64,000 bases of DNA. It comes from DATMER01 sp963741305 (lineage in GTDB: Bacteria; Acidobacteriota; Thermoanaerobaculia; Multivoradales; UBA5704). Shown here piece after piece: positions 1 to 7,656 of this stretch. Below the pieces are notes generated by a model that was not told the DNA's origin, ran no database searches, and saw nothing but the letters and a program-made list of their open reading frames with translations. The stretch lies in the NCBI GenBank assembly GCA_963741305.1, contig CAVUHL010000003.1, forward strand, positions 8,060,001 through 8,124,000, read 5' to 3'. The translations under genes and the position numbers were made by a program. The first letter of the stretch is position 1. Each line of letters begins with the position of its first letter.

Positions 1-357
1 CTGGTGGCCGTCGTAGGTGTAATCGGAGCAGTCCCAGTCCCGGATCAGGCCCGGGAGCGAGTCCTGGTCGGTGAAGTTGTTGAGGAACAAGTCCTTGCCG
101 GGAAAGCCGGCCTGGGGGAAGAACGTAAAGAGGAACGGAGCGTCGTCCAGCTCCGTCCGTGCCGCCGCCCCTTGCCGCTTCTGATGGGCCGCAATGGCAG
201 CCTCAATACGTGCGATCTGCGCCGGGGAGATCGAATCCTGAGGTAGCGGCAGCTCCACCAATTCGGCGGTCACGCTGGGCGTGCCCGGGTCGGCGAGGGC
301 GGCTTCGGGAATGGTCAGCAGGGCGGCAAGCAGGACGGTTCTTCCCAGAGCGTGCAT
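1..357 (-). CDS. Secreted protein, N-terminal part only; possibly M23-type metallopeptidase
   Basis: The frame is open to base 1, so only the first 119 residues are present. The ATG at 357 is followed by a signal peptide (Arg at residue 6, hydrophobic stretch about 8-24, Ala-rich cleavage region ending near ALA). The mature part contains a Phe/Pro-rich stretch and ends in the motif DYTYDGHQ. In some secreted M23 endopeptidases a Y-D-G-H-x-G-x-D motif carries the first zinc ligands, so a peptidoglycan hydrolase is possible, but the rest of the motif lies outside the window. The export signal is directly visible; the enzyme class is a guess. Confidence 0.55.
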   Translation of the reverse strand, partial: MHALGRTVLLAALLTIPEAALADPGTPSVTAELVELPLPQDSISPAQIARIEAAIAAHQKRQGAAARTELDDAPFLFTFFPQAGFPGKDLFLNNFTDQDSLPGLIRDWDCSDYTYDGHQ

Positions 358-412
358 CGGTCCTCCTTCAGACTAGGCACGATTATAACAATCCGGGAGA
401 ACGTCTGGCGAG

Positions 413-907
413 TCAGTCCCTTGGGATCTGCAGGGGATCGTCCTCATCGCGGGCCAGCAGCCACGCGTAAAACTCCATCTGAGGGAACCGTCTCCTGAGC
501 ATGGGAATCAGCTTGGAAATCACGGACTCGTGGACCGCCTGTTCTCTGCTGGGCAGGACGTCCTTGGGCAGCCCATGCTCGAGGATCTCTCTCGGCACGT
601 TGAGCTCCCTCGGGTGCCGGTATGCACCGCAATCCCGGTGATCGAGGATGACGATCCGCCTGATGTCATGTTGAAGGAAGAGCGCGGCCTCGACGTGCTG
701 GACGAGCACCTCCTGCCAATCCGGCCGGCAGGCCCCAAGCGATGCGCCAGCAAGGATGAACTGATCGTAGGCCGTGCCGGGGAGGAGCCGTGCCATCGCA
801 TCCAGGACCCGGCGTGGGTAGCGATAGTCGATGCATGTCAGAAGCATGGACATGCCCGGTTTGTCAAGCTCTCCGGCGACGAAACCCTCGAACGAGTCAT
901 AGCTCAT
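413..907 (-). CDS. Beta-carbonic-anhydrase-like protein
   Basis: A 164-residue cytosolic protein with the zinc-site layout of beta-class carbonic anhydrases: C25-x-D27-x-R29 (CIDYR) and H90-x-x-C93 (HRDC). In the family the two Cys and the His bind zinc and the Asp-Arg pair gates the site, allowing reversible hydration of CO2. At 164 residues it is shorter than classical enzymes (about 200), which fits a minimal or divergent branch whose activity is not assured. A GGAGA ribosome-binding site lies just before the ATG at 907. It stands alone; the next gene upstream (the hydrolase, ending at 1091) is on the same strand with a pseudogene fragment between. Confidence 0.72.
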   Translation of the reverse strand: MSYDSFEGFVAGELDKPGMSMLLTCIDYRYPRRVLDAMARLLPGTAYDQFILAGASLGACRPDWQEVLVQHVEAALFLQHDIRRIVILDHRDCGAYRHPRELNVPREILEHGLPKDVLPSREQAVHESVISKLIPMLRRRFPQMEFYAWLLARDEDDPLQIPRD

Positions 908-970
908 GAACTGTCTCCGTAAAGGTGGGCCTTGCTCTATCTACAGTTGATAGTGAGGCCGCGAGGCGAA

Positions 971-1088
971 TTATTGCAGGTACGAAGCGTCGAACACCAC
1001 CTGGAAGCCGAACCGGCGTGTGTAGAAATCCCGGCATTCAAGCCAACTTGTCCGTCACGACGATTGGATATAGGGATTGCAGGTCCAC
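971..1088 (-). pseudogene. Frameshifted N-terminal fragment of a VOC-family gene
   Basis: Reading the minus strand from a GTG at 1088 gives DLQSLYPIVVTDKLA and then a stop. Shifting by one base gives ECRDFYTRRFGFQVVF, ending at a stop at 971-973. Together these match the first 35 or so residues of the intact VOC protein at 2872-3285 (ELQSSYPVIVTDKLT, ECRDFYGRWFGFNVVF). The fragment is therefore a decayed partial duplicate of that gene with a one-base frameshift and no C-terminal half. It sits 3 bp downstream of the hydrolase stop codon. Confidence 0.85.
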
Positions 1089-1090
1089 GG

Positions 1091-2008
1091 CTATTTCCTT
1101 TTCTCCAGCCTGAGCGCTCTCCGGACCGCCCAGGTGACCAGATCCGGCTCGGACTGCTGGATGTAGTGACCGCTGCGACCCGTCATCACAAACATCCCGT
1201 CCGAAACGTCCACGGCCCACTTGGCGAAGTGCATGATCCGCTGCTTCCCGAAGACGGCCTTGATTTCAGGCGGCATGTCGACCTTGGTCGCCATGAGGAT
1301 GACAACCGGGACGTCAGGCACGGATGGAAGGGAAAAGAAGTCCGCCCATCCATTCTTATACAGTTGCTCTGCCATCTGCGCCTCGGCGCGCACAGCCGGC
1401 GGCGCTTCCGCAAACTGCTGCCACTGGGCTTTCTCTGCGGCGATCATCCCTGCTTCGCCAGCGCCGAGCTCGGTCCAGATGGCCAGTTGGTCGGCCCGGG
1501 TCTGGGTGAAGTCGCTGGGATCGACATAGACCAGTCCCGCCACCTCGCTCGGATACAGGCCGGCGAACATGCGGACGTACGGTCCTCCGATCGAATGCCC
1601 CACCAGCACATAGGGCGGTTTGATCCCGGCGTTCTGGAGGAGAGTATGGAGCTGAGTCGCGATCCGTTGCGGCGTCGGCGGAGCGTCATCCGCTTCGGAC
1701 TGTCCGAGGCCCGCACGGTCATAGGACACGACGCGCGCGAATTGAGCTACAGCCGGCTGCACGAGCTTCCACGTCTCCAGACTGTCGCCAAATGCGCTGA
1801 CGAGCACAACCGTGGGCTGACCCTCGCGAGCCGGCCCGTCGATCTGCGCCCGCAGCTTGAGCCCGCCGACATCAATCATCTGCGTCGTGCTCGGAGCTCC
1901 AGCCTGGGCCAGGATCGGTAAAGCGACGAGCAGGCTTGCGACGACAGAGAGCCGCCCGATGGCAAGCCGATTCCAGGTCGAGCGGGAGGTCAACAGGTTG
2001 AAAAGCAT
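1091..2008 (-). CDS. Exported alpha/beta hydrolase
   Basis: 305 residues. An N-terminal hydrophobic segment (about 20-37) preceded by Arg residues is a signal peptide or membrane anchor. The alpha/beta-hydrolase core has the nucleophile elbow GHSIG with Ser139 and a C-terminal catalytic His near residue 281 (SGHYIQQ); the acidic residue probably lies in the ILMATKVDMPPE region. Such proteins hydrolyse esters, amides or halides, and the substrate cannot be read from sequence. GGAG precedes the ATG. The gene appears monocistronic; downstream there is only the VOC fragment. Confidence 0.8.
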   Translation of the reverse strand: MLFNLLTSRSTWNRLAIGRLSVVASLLVALPILAQAGAPSTTQMIDVGGLKLRAQIDGPAREGQPTVVLVSAFGDSLETWKLVQPAVAQFARVVSYDRAGLGQSEADDAPPTPQRIATQLHTLLQNAGIKPPYVLVGHSIGGPYVRMFAGLYPSEVAGLVYVDPSDFTQTRADQLAIWTELGAGEAGMIAAEKAQWQQFAEAPPAVRAEAQMAEQLYKNGWADFFSLPSVPDVPVVILMATKVDMPPEIKAVFGKQRIMHFAKWAVDVSDGMFVMTGRSGHYIQQSEPDLVTWAVRRALRLEKRK

Positions 2009-2142
2009 GTTTACAGCTCCTGGGATGTCATCCGGTTGAGCGTTCAGTAGTCAGTGTCCCGAAAGAGGGTCCTATTTCATCGCAGCATGGCAATCTCAGA
2101 TGGGAGCCGACGATACCGCACGTCCAGAAAGAGGATGCTCAA

Positions 2143-2160
2143 TGTGCTACCCTGTGCTAC
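2143..2160. promoter_or_regulatory. Direct repeat upstream of the Phd/VapC pair, possible operator
   Basis: TGTGCTAC occurs twice with a 2-bp gap (2143-2150 and 2153-2160), ending 16 bp before the antitoxin ATG at 2177. Phd-type antitoxins usually repress their own operon through repeats placed over the promoter, so this is a candidate operator. No direct evidence beyond position and repetition. Confidence 0.35.
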
Positions 2161-2176
2161 ATGACGGGAGGAGAAG

Positions 2177-2452
2177 ATGAAAACCCAACGCGTCGGCGTC
2201 CGTGAGCTGCGACAGAACCTCAGCCAGTATCTCCGGAGAGTCACCGCCGGAGAGCACTTTGAGGTCACAGAGCGGAACCTGCCAGTCGCTATCCTTGCAC
2301 CCTTGCCGGGCAGCTCGGTGCTATCGCGGTTGGTTTCCTCCGGCCGGGTGATACCGGCCCGGCTCGACCTCGCCGAATTGGGCCCGCCGCCGGACCGGTC
2401 CCACGAGATTTCCATCTCGGAGGCGCTCGCCGAGCAGCGCCGGGAACGTTGA
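2177..2452 (+). CDS. Phd/YefM-family antitoxin
   Basis: 91 residues. The N-terminus (VGVRELRQNLSQYLRRV, then ERNLPVAIL) is the Phd/YefM fold: a DNA-binding N-terminal half followed by a disordered toxin-wrapping tail. In this family the protein neutralises the partner toxin and autoregulates the operon. The start is set by a strong GGGAGGAGAAG ribosome-binding site. The stop is followed after one base by the GTG start of the PIN-domain toxin, giving a tight two-gene operon with the usual antitoxin-first order. Confidence 0.88.
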   Translation: MKTQRVGVRELRQNLSQYLRRVTAGEHFEVTERNLPVAILAPLPGSSVLSRLVSSGRVIPARLDLAELGPPPDRSHEISISEALAEQRRER

Positions 2453-2453
2453 G

Positions 2454-2864
2454 GTGAGCGGCGAGCTGCTCTACCTGGATTCTTCCGCCCTGGTCAAGCT
2501 GGTCTTGCCTGAAGCGGAGAGCGTTGCTCTGCTGGAAAGCCTCGCGGCCTGGCCGGCCTGCGTCACCAGTGAGCTGACCCGTGTCGAGGTGGTGCGCGCC
2601 GCGCGCCGGGCTTCTTCTGATCCGGCAATCGAGCAGCGCGCCGAAGAGGTGATGGCAGCCATCCATCTGTTGAAGATCGACAGCGACATCCTCGACCACG
2701 CGGCCCGGCTGGAGCCGAGGGTGCTGCGCTCGCTCGACGCAATCCATCTGGCCTCGGCGCTGTCCTTGGGTGACGACCTCGGGGCGATTGTGATCTATGA
2801 CGGTGGCTTTGCGGCGGCAGCGGCTGCCTGTGGGCTGAAGGTGCTGGCGCCCGGGGGTCGATGA
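2454..2864 (+). CDS. vapC: VapC-type PIN-domain toxin
   Basis: 136 residues, PIN-domain size. Acidic residues expected for the Mg2+ site are present: the Asp of YLDSSALVKL near the N-terminus, the Glu of SELTRVEV, and the Asp of SLDAIHLASA. PIN toxins are endoribonucleases that cut tRNA or other RNA; the target here is unknown. The start is a GTG one base after the antitoxin stop. The gene converges with the VOC gene on the minus strand, with only 7 bp between the stop codons. Confidence 0.88.
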   Translation: MSGELLYLDSSALVKLVLPEAESVALLESLAAWPACVTSELTRVEVVRAARRASSDPAIEQRAEEVMAAIHLLKIDSDILDHAARLEPRVLRSLDAIHLASALSLGDDLGAIVIYDGGFAAAAAACGLKVLAPGGR

Positions 2865-2871
2865 CTGAAAG

Positions 2872-3285
2872 TTATGGTGTGTACCTGTCCCAGAATCCTG
2901 GTGCTGGTTCAGTCTGCTGCACAACGTCCACCCACATGCCCGCGGGGTCGAACAGGCCGAATCGCCGCTGCCCCCACGGCTCGTCCTGCAACGGGTAGGC
3001 GATCGTAACCCCGGCCGTCTCCAGCCGCTCGAATTCTGCCCTGGCATCGGCGACTTGGAGCGTCAGGAACATTCCTTTGCCATTGAAAGCTTCGGGGCCG
3101 GGCGGTCGAGACGGGTGGTCCGGAGTCATGAACGCGACTCCGTAGGATTGGTCGCCGCTCGAGGCCAGGTAGACAAACCATGTCGCCTCGAACACCACGT
3201 TGAAGCCGAACCAACGCCCGTAGAAATCCCGGCATTCAGTCAGCTTGTCGGTCACGATCACCGGATACGAGGACTGCAATTCCAT
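2872..3285 (-). CDS. VOC (glyoxalase/bleomycin-resistance fold) family protein
   Basis: 137 residues with the paired beta-alpha-beta-beta-beta pattern of the vicinal-oxygen-chelate superfamily, ending in the typical FDPAGMWVDVVQQ strand. Members range from glyoxalase I to dioxygenases and drug-binding proteins; the metal ligands and substrate cannot be assigned. The ATG at 3285 lies 7 bp after the stop of the GTPase-DUF4365 reading frame, so it may be the last gene of that minus-strand unit. A degraded copy of its 5' end lies at 971-1088. Confidence 0.8.
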   Translation of the reverse strand: MELQSSYPVIVTDKLTECRDFYGRWFGFNVVFEATWFVYLASSGDQSYGVAFMTPDHPSRPPGPEAFNGKGMFLTLQVADARAEFERLETAGVTIAYPLQDEPWGQRRFGLFDPAGMWVDVVQQTEPAPGFWDRYTP

Positions 3286-3292
3286 GTGGTTC

Positions 3293-5851
3293 CTAGCCTT
3301 TTCTGCCCGCCGAGGCGCGAGGCGGTGGATAGAACCGGTCGCGCAGCTTCCATACGGCTTGCATGTCCAGCCGCTCGCCCTCGAAGATGATCTGGCGGCT
3401 TGTCTTGTCCTTCCGGTTCTTGAGATAGCGCGTCACGTTCATCCAACGGATCGTTTCTTCGCCGCTCCGCTCATCCTTCTGACGGATGACGAGGTACACG
3501 TCCACGGGCTGGCTGATCCAGTAGTCCAGATGGCGTGGGTCCTTCACATCGAAGATTTCGTTGCCGTCACGCTGGCGTGTCCGCAGGTAGGAGTTGCCGC
3601 TCTTGAGCTGCACGTAGATCCTCTTGCCACTGGCCTTGCCGTCGTTGTTCTTGAACTCCACCTCGCCGTCGATGCCGTGGTCGAACATCGCCACTGGGCG
3701 GAAGATCTGGTTGGCCTCGCCGCAGACGGCCATCATGTGGCCGATCAGGATCTGCTCCAAGGCATGCGTATCCAGCTCTCGCGTCGCAGCCTCTTCCATC
3801 GACAGGATCTTGCGCGCGATCGGATCGCTCTTGAGCCGTTGCTCAATGAAGTCGATCAAGAGCACCCGCTCATCGCATGCTTGGCAGGTGACGAAATCCT
3901 TCCCGGCTTCCAAGCGCCTGCGCACCGCGTCGAGATCGATCACCGCCTGACCGCACTCCTGGCACATGTACCGTCGGTCCCGCGTCACCTCGCTGGCATA
4001 CCTGGCTAGATGCCGGTGGACGTACTCGATGAGAATCACCTTGAGTTCGTCCGGCGCCTTCACATCGAAAAAGAGGCTGATCGTCGCCTGCCCTTCGCCC
4101 TGTCTGTTGTCGATCTTCAGGCCCAGCAGATGCCCCCGGTTGGAATGGAGTTCCGCCGCATTGCGCCATAACTCCTTCCGCTCGAACTCCTGGCTATACC
4201 ACAGGCGCACCACCAGTGTGGTCCAGACCGTCTGCCACTCACCGCTGAAGGTGTAGGAGACGAAGACATCGGGTTCCCACGGGATGTCCTTCTCCCGCCG
4301 GTATTGGGAGGGAAACACCAGATGCCGTCCCTGCGGCGTGTCCTCGGCAATGCACAGCGAGTTGTCGAGGAAGGTTTGGACTATGGCGCGCAGCAGGAGC
4401 TCCTCGTCCTGAAGGTTAAGCCGGTCGACGCCGGTGAAGTCGAAGCCCGGCCCGTAGATGTCCGCCTCGGGCACGCAGCCAATCTCGTCCTGGTGGGCAC
4501 GGGCCGCGCGGATGATTGCTCCTGCGTAGCCATTCAGAAGGTCGGGCCGCAGCAAAACCAAGTCACCGAACTTCAAGGGCCGGGCTAAGCCCTGATTGGC
4601 TAGTAGGGTGACGGCGGTGCGCACGGCGGACTCGCCGAAGCGTTCATCCGGCAGGGCCTGCTCCAGCCGCTGCGCTAATTCGGGAAGGCGCAGCAGGCGG
4701 ATGTCCGTCTCATCGCGCATCGTCATTACGGCATTCTTCAACTCGGAGAGCAGACGCGGCGTGGCCGTCCACGGCAGAGTTAACCACGAGATATGGTCCG
4801 CGATCATCTGCTTCAGCTTCGAGGGCTTGCCTCCGTTCTCCGTGTCCGAGCAATGCTCGCCGGTCTTGGCACTGGTAGCCAGCCAGCCGGCGAATCCGTG
4901 CTGTTCGCGGAACCGTTCGATCTTGGTGTTGCCGATCTTCATCCCGCCGACATCGATCTGCGAGAAAACCAGCAGCCGAGGTACGCTGCGGTTAGACATG
5001 TGGTGGCTCGCGGCAGTCTCCAGGGCCTTGAGCCAGTCGCCCGCCTCGGCAAAGGGGTCGTCCTTCTGCGGATTGATCAGTAGCACAGCCAACGCGGTTT
5101 CTTCGAGAAAGAGCCTGTGAATCAACCGGTAATCCTCCTGCCCGGCCAGGTCCCAGAGCAGAGCCTCGCGCTGCAGCGTGTCATGGGGCGAGAGCGGCAG
5201 TTCCAGCGGCCACACGTTCATCCCGTGCGTGCGGTCGCGGACGACGTAGCGGTCCTCGATCAACCGATGCGCCAGCGACGTTTTGCCCACCGTCCCCTCA
5301 CCGATCAACACGACCTTGGCGTTCACGTACCGGCATGTCGCCTCAGCAGGCTGCGCTGGACGGACGCCGGCTAGGCGGTAGACGTAGACGGCAGCCTTCA
5401 TGGTTCCCACCACGAGGCGCGAGCCATCAAGACTAAAGGCGACGGACATCGGCGATGGGTACCCGTCGTGCTGGATTACCTGCACGCATGCACCCGATTT
5501 CCACTCCCAGAGCCGGATCGTTTCGTCCATAAAGCCAGTGGAGGCGATCAAGTCGCCGTCGGGAGAGACGGCCGCTGAAAGCACCTTGTCTTGATGGCCC
5601 TCCAGCGTACCAACGCAGGACCCCATTTCCAGATCCCAGACCTTAACGGTTTTGTCCTCCGAGCCGGAAACGGCAAACCGGCCGTCAGGCGTGATCTGGA
5701 CAGAGCACACGATATCTGAATGGCCCTTCAGTGTCGCCAGGCACTGGCCCGTTTCAAGGGCCCCAAAGCCGGATCCGTCCATCACGATGACCCGATAGCA
5801 CCCGAGACCCCGCCGGATCGACTGCAGCGCTAAAAACATTGTCGGTATCAT
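3293..5851 (-). CDS. WD40 - Ras-like GTPase - DUF4365 nuclease-like protein (3' part of a frameshifted gene)
   Basis: 852 residues as an open frame, but residues 1-28 are probably not translated in this frame. The protein starts in the middle of a WD40 propeller (about 30-160, repeats ending VWDLEMG, RLWEWKSG). A small-GTPase domain follows, with P-loop GEGTVGKT (184-191), DLAGQ (234-238) and SQID (297-300) in place of NKxD. After a helical/winged-helix stretch (about 360-520) come two CxxC pairs (630/633, 656/659). The C-terminal domain resembles DUF4365 (PD-(D/E)xK-like): DHGIDGEVE at 724-732 and QLK at 748-750, with Asp728 and Lys750 as likely catalytic residues. Upstream, the TIR-WD40 frame overlaps it at 5754-5851 in another frame. 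The layout suggests an NLR-like sensor whose GTPase controls effector domains. Function is inferred. Confidence 0.8.
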   Translation of the reverse strand: MIPTMFLALQSIRRGLGCYRVIVMDGSGFGALETGQCLATLKGHSDIVCSVQITPDGRFAVSGSEDKTVKVWDLEMGSCVGTLEGHQDKVLSAAVSPDGDLIASTGFMDETIRLWEWKSGACVQVIQHDGYPSPMSVAFSLDGSRLVVGTMKAAVYVYRLAGVRPAQPAEATCRYVNAKVVLIGEGTVGKTSLAHRLIEDRYVVRDRTHGMNVWPLELPLSPHDTLQREALLWDLAGQEDYRLIHRLFLEETALAVLLINPQKDDPFAEAGDWLKALETAASHHMSNRSVPRLLVFSQIDVGGMKIGNTKIERFREQHGFAGWLATSAKTGEHCSDTENGGKPSKLKQMIADHISWLTLPWTATPRLLSELKNAVMTMRDETDIRLLRLPELAQRLEQALPDERFGESAVRTAVTLLANQGLARPLKFGDLVLLRPDLLNGYAGAIIRAARAHQDEIGCVPEADIYGPGFDFTGVDRLNLQDEELLLRAIVQTFLDNSLCIAEDTPQGRHLVFPSQYRREKDIPWEPDVFVSYTFSGEWQTVWTTLVVRLWYSQEFERKELWRNAAELHSNRGHLLGLKIDNRQGEGQATISLFFDVKAPDELKVILIEYVHRHLARYASEVTRDRRYMCQECGQAVIDLDAVRRRLEAGKDFVTCQACDERVLLIDFIEQRLKSDPIARKILSMEEAATRELDTHALEQILIGHMMAVCGEANQIFRPVAMFDHGIDGEVEFKNNDGKASGKRIYVQLKSGNSYLRTRQRDGNEIFDVKDPRHLDYWISQPVDVYLVIRQKDERSGEETIRWMNVTRYLKNRKDKTSRQIIFEGERLDMQAVWKLRDRFYPPPRASAGRKG

Positions 5852-6746
5852 CCGTCCCGCATTCGATAGACCTCAGGCACTTGCCCGAAGCAAGATCCCA
5901 CAGCCGGAGCGTGTTGTCCCAGCCTCCGGAAAGCGCGCGAGCATTGTCCCGGAACGCGACTACCGACCGGATCACGTCTGTGTGACCATCCAGCTGCACC
6001 AATTGCCGACTCGAGCTTGCCTCCCAAACGCGAATGGATTTGTCGTCCGCCGCCGACAGAATCCGCTTCCCATCCGGCGTGATGGCGACGGCGTACACTT
6101 CATTCGTATGCCCTTCAAGCGTGGCTTGGCATGTACCGGTTTCCAAGTCCCAAATCTTAACTGTCTTATCCTCTGAGCCGGACGCCGCCCATGTCCCATC
6201 TGGGCTGACGGCCATACTGTTAACCCAGTTCTCGTGGCCCGTGAGCCTCCGTTCTAGCGTGGCCAGCGGCTCGGCCTGCTCCAGCGGTTGCGCGGGTTTC
6301 TTCGCGGATTTGTCTGTCGGCGCGGGCGAGGCCGATTCCGTCTCGGACCGGCAGGCAGTCAGCAACTCTTCAAAGGCCGCCTTGGTCTTTCGGCGGTAAT
6401 CCACATACTTGTAGCGCCGCAATGCGTCCGGGAGCTCGCAATCGGTCAGCAACAACGGGATGAAGCGTCGACCAGCATTGGTCGGATCACGGAAGAGCAC
6501 TGTGCTGCGTTCGAGCGTGACCCACTCCGACCCCAGCGCTGCCGGCGATAGGCACAAAATCTGGACTCGCGCCGCCTCGAGCCCGCGCTCGATTGCCAGG
6601 TAGATGTCGTCGCCCGGCCCAATGACCCACTCGTCGAACCACACCCGCAACCCCGCTTTGCGCAGCTCCTCCGCCAGCGCTCGCACCCGCGGCTTGTCCT
6701 TTGAGTTGTGGCTCAGGAAAACGTCATAAGTGAAGCGATCTGGCAT
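5754..6746 (-). CDS. TIR domain - WD40 protein (5' part of the same frameshifted gene)
   Basis: 330 residues. A TIR domain occupies about 6-130: YDVFLSHNSKD at the start, then SEWVTLE with Glu79 at the position that is catalytic in NAD-cleaving TIR domains. A Lys/Pro/Glu-rich linker (135-165) leads into WD40 repeats from about 165 (KTVKIWDLETG, KSIRVWEASS, NTLRLWDLASG). The frame stops at 5754 inside a repeat, reading RLWGP then stop. The other frame continues as LETGQCLATLKGH, so one extra base in the GGGGCCC tract near 5757-5764 splits one gene of about 1150 codons. Whether the shift is an assembly error, a true mutation or programmed slippage cannot be told here. Confidence 0.85.
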   Translation of the reverse strand: MPDRFTYDVFLSHNSKDKPRVRALAEELRKAGLRVWFDEWVIGPGDDIYLAIERGLEAARVQILCLSPAALGSEWVTLERSTVLFRDPTNAGRRFIPLLLTDCELPDALRRYKYVDYRRKTKAAFEELLTACRSETESASPAPTDKSAKKPAQPLEQAEPLATLERRLTGHENWVNSMAVSPDGTWAASGSEDKTVKIWDLETGTCQATLEGHTNEVYAVAITPDGKRILSAADDKSIRVWEASSSRQLVQLDGHTDVIRSVVAFRDNARALSGGWDNTLRLWDLASGKCLRSIECGTDDTDNVFSAAVDPAGSRVLSGHRDGRIRLWGP

Positions 6747-6783
6747 ATGCCAACCTCAGTGCGTTGAAGGCCCGCCGCTATGG

Positions 6784-6996
6784 TCAGAGGTCTTCGGGAC
6801 GAAGTCCGGTCCTGCGGGCGATGCGAGCCATCATGGCGGGTCCTATCTCGTCCCCCTCATGGAAGGCCCAGACATAGTCGGGCCAATCCATGCGCTGAAG
6901 AATTCGATGCGAGCCAGTTGTACGCTTGATGCTCCAGCCGATGCGGAGGAGGGCGGCGAGAACCCGGCTCGCCCTGGAAGAGGGCCAGCGGCTCAC
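6784..6996 (-). CDS. hicA: HicA-family mRNA interferase toxin
   Basis: 70 residues, the usual HicA size. The double-stranded-RNA-binding-like fold is recognisable from RIGWSIKRTTGSHRILQ, with the catalytic His in GSHR, and a C-terminal FHEGDEIGP...IARRTGLRPEDL. HicA toxins cleave mRNA and tmRNA without ribosomes. Its start overlaps the hicB stop by 4 bp, so the two are translationally coupled, with antitoxin first. The TIR-WD40 gene begins 37 bp downstream on the same strand. Confidence 0.9.
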   Translation of the reverse strand: MSRWPSSRASRVLAALLRIGWSIKRTTGSHRILQRMDWPDYVWAFHEGDEIGPAMMARIARRTGLRPEDL

Positions 6997-7202
6997 GCTG
7001 CGAGCACGAACGCGACGTCCATCAGTTCGACCGGAGCTTCACCATGCTCCAACTTGTCCGCCAGGACCCGTAGAGCCAGGGCCTGGGCTGAGGCGAGGGC
7101 ATCTTCGCGAGAGGTGCCGTAGGCCAGAGTCCCTGGGAGCTCCAGCACTTCCGCGATCCAGCGTCCATCTTCTTCGGTTTCGAGCTCCACCGTCAGTTGC
7201 AT
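6993..7202 (-). CDS. hicB: HicB-family antitoxin
   Basis: 69 residues. The N-terminal half (TVELETEEDGRWIAEVLELPG) is the partial RNase-H fold of HicB, and the motif YGTSREDALASAQALAL follows. It is short and lacks the C-terminal ribbon-helix-helix or HTH found in longer HicB proteins, so autoregulation through this protein alone is doubtful. There is no Shine-Dalgarno sequence. A TAGAAT box ends 6 nt before the ATG at 7202, which suggests a leaderless transcript from a promoter inside the end of the upstream vapC. Confidence 0.9.
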   Translation of the reverse strand: MQLTVELETEEDGRWIAEVLELPGTLAYGTSREDALASAQALALRVLADKLEHGEAPVELMDVAFVLAA

Positions 7203-7208
7203 GCCGGA

Positions 7209-7214
7209 ATTCTA
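7209..7214 (-). promoter_or_regulatory. -10-like box TAGAAT, 6 nt before hicB
   Basis: On the minus strand TAGAAT is followed by TCCGGC and then the hicB ATG. Transcription would begin at or next to the start codon, and no ribosome-binding site exists between them. No convincing -35 hexamer was found. Confidence 0.5.
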
Positions 7215-7221
7215 GCATCTG

Positions 7222-7656
7222 CTACCGCCTCACGAGAGGGTTCCGCCACCAGAGGCCTGGAAAGCGCGAGAAGTCGGAGTTCGTTGTGTGGAGCTCGACC
7301 CTATGCTCGATCGCCAGGGCGGCCAGATGCGCGTCGGTCGTGAGGTTGCCTCCGGTGCCAGCCATCCGGAGGAGGTCGAACAGGATCTCTCCGTGATGAT
7401 CTCCGGGATGCAGCGGCAACACCTGCGGCCTGGCGAGCCAGGAAGATGCAATTTCACAGGCTTCGGAAACGGGAAGCGGGTTGGCGGCGATCAGGGGACG
7501 GGTGGTGAGCCGCAGGAATCCGAGGATCACGACCCAGGGCAAGAAGACTGGTCGGTTTCCCATCAGACAGGCTTCCCACCAGGTCCGTGCAACCGGGTGA
7601 GCCGCGGAGCCTGGGTTGTAGGCGTGGATCAGGATGTTGAGGTCGGGGAGGATCAC
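7222..7656 (-). CDS. vapC: VapC-type PIN-domain toxin
   Basis: 144 residues, with acidic PIN-site residues in ILPDLNILIHAYN (Asp5), in LTTDAHLAALA and in TNSDFSRFPGLWW, the last being typical of the VapC C-terminus. Predicted ribonuclease toxin. The start is a GTG whose GTGA overlaps the stop of the small upstream ORF at 7653-7838, indicating coupling to an antitoxin. Downstream, hicB begins 19 bp after the stop, so this PIN module, HicBA and the TIR protein run in one direction. Confidence 0.88.
   Translation of the reverse strand: MILPDLNILIHAYNPGSAAHPVARTWWEACLMGNRPVFLPWVVILGFLRLTTRPLIAANPLPVSEACEIASSWLARPQVLPLHPGDHHGEILFDLLRMAGTGGNLTTDAHLAALAIEHRVELHTTNSDFSRFPGLWWRNPLVRR

Noticed and set aside
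2289..3047. 252-codon minus-strand frame over the Phd/VapC pair
   Set aside because: It covers a well-supported antitoxin-toxin pair on the plus strand and has Arg/Gln/Gly-rich shadow composition.
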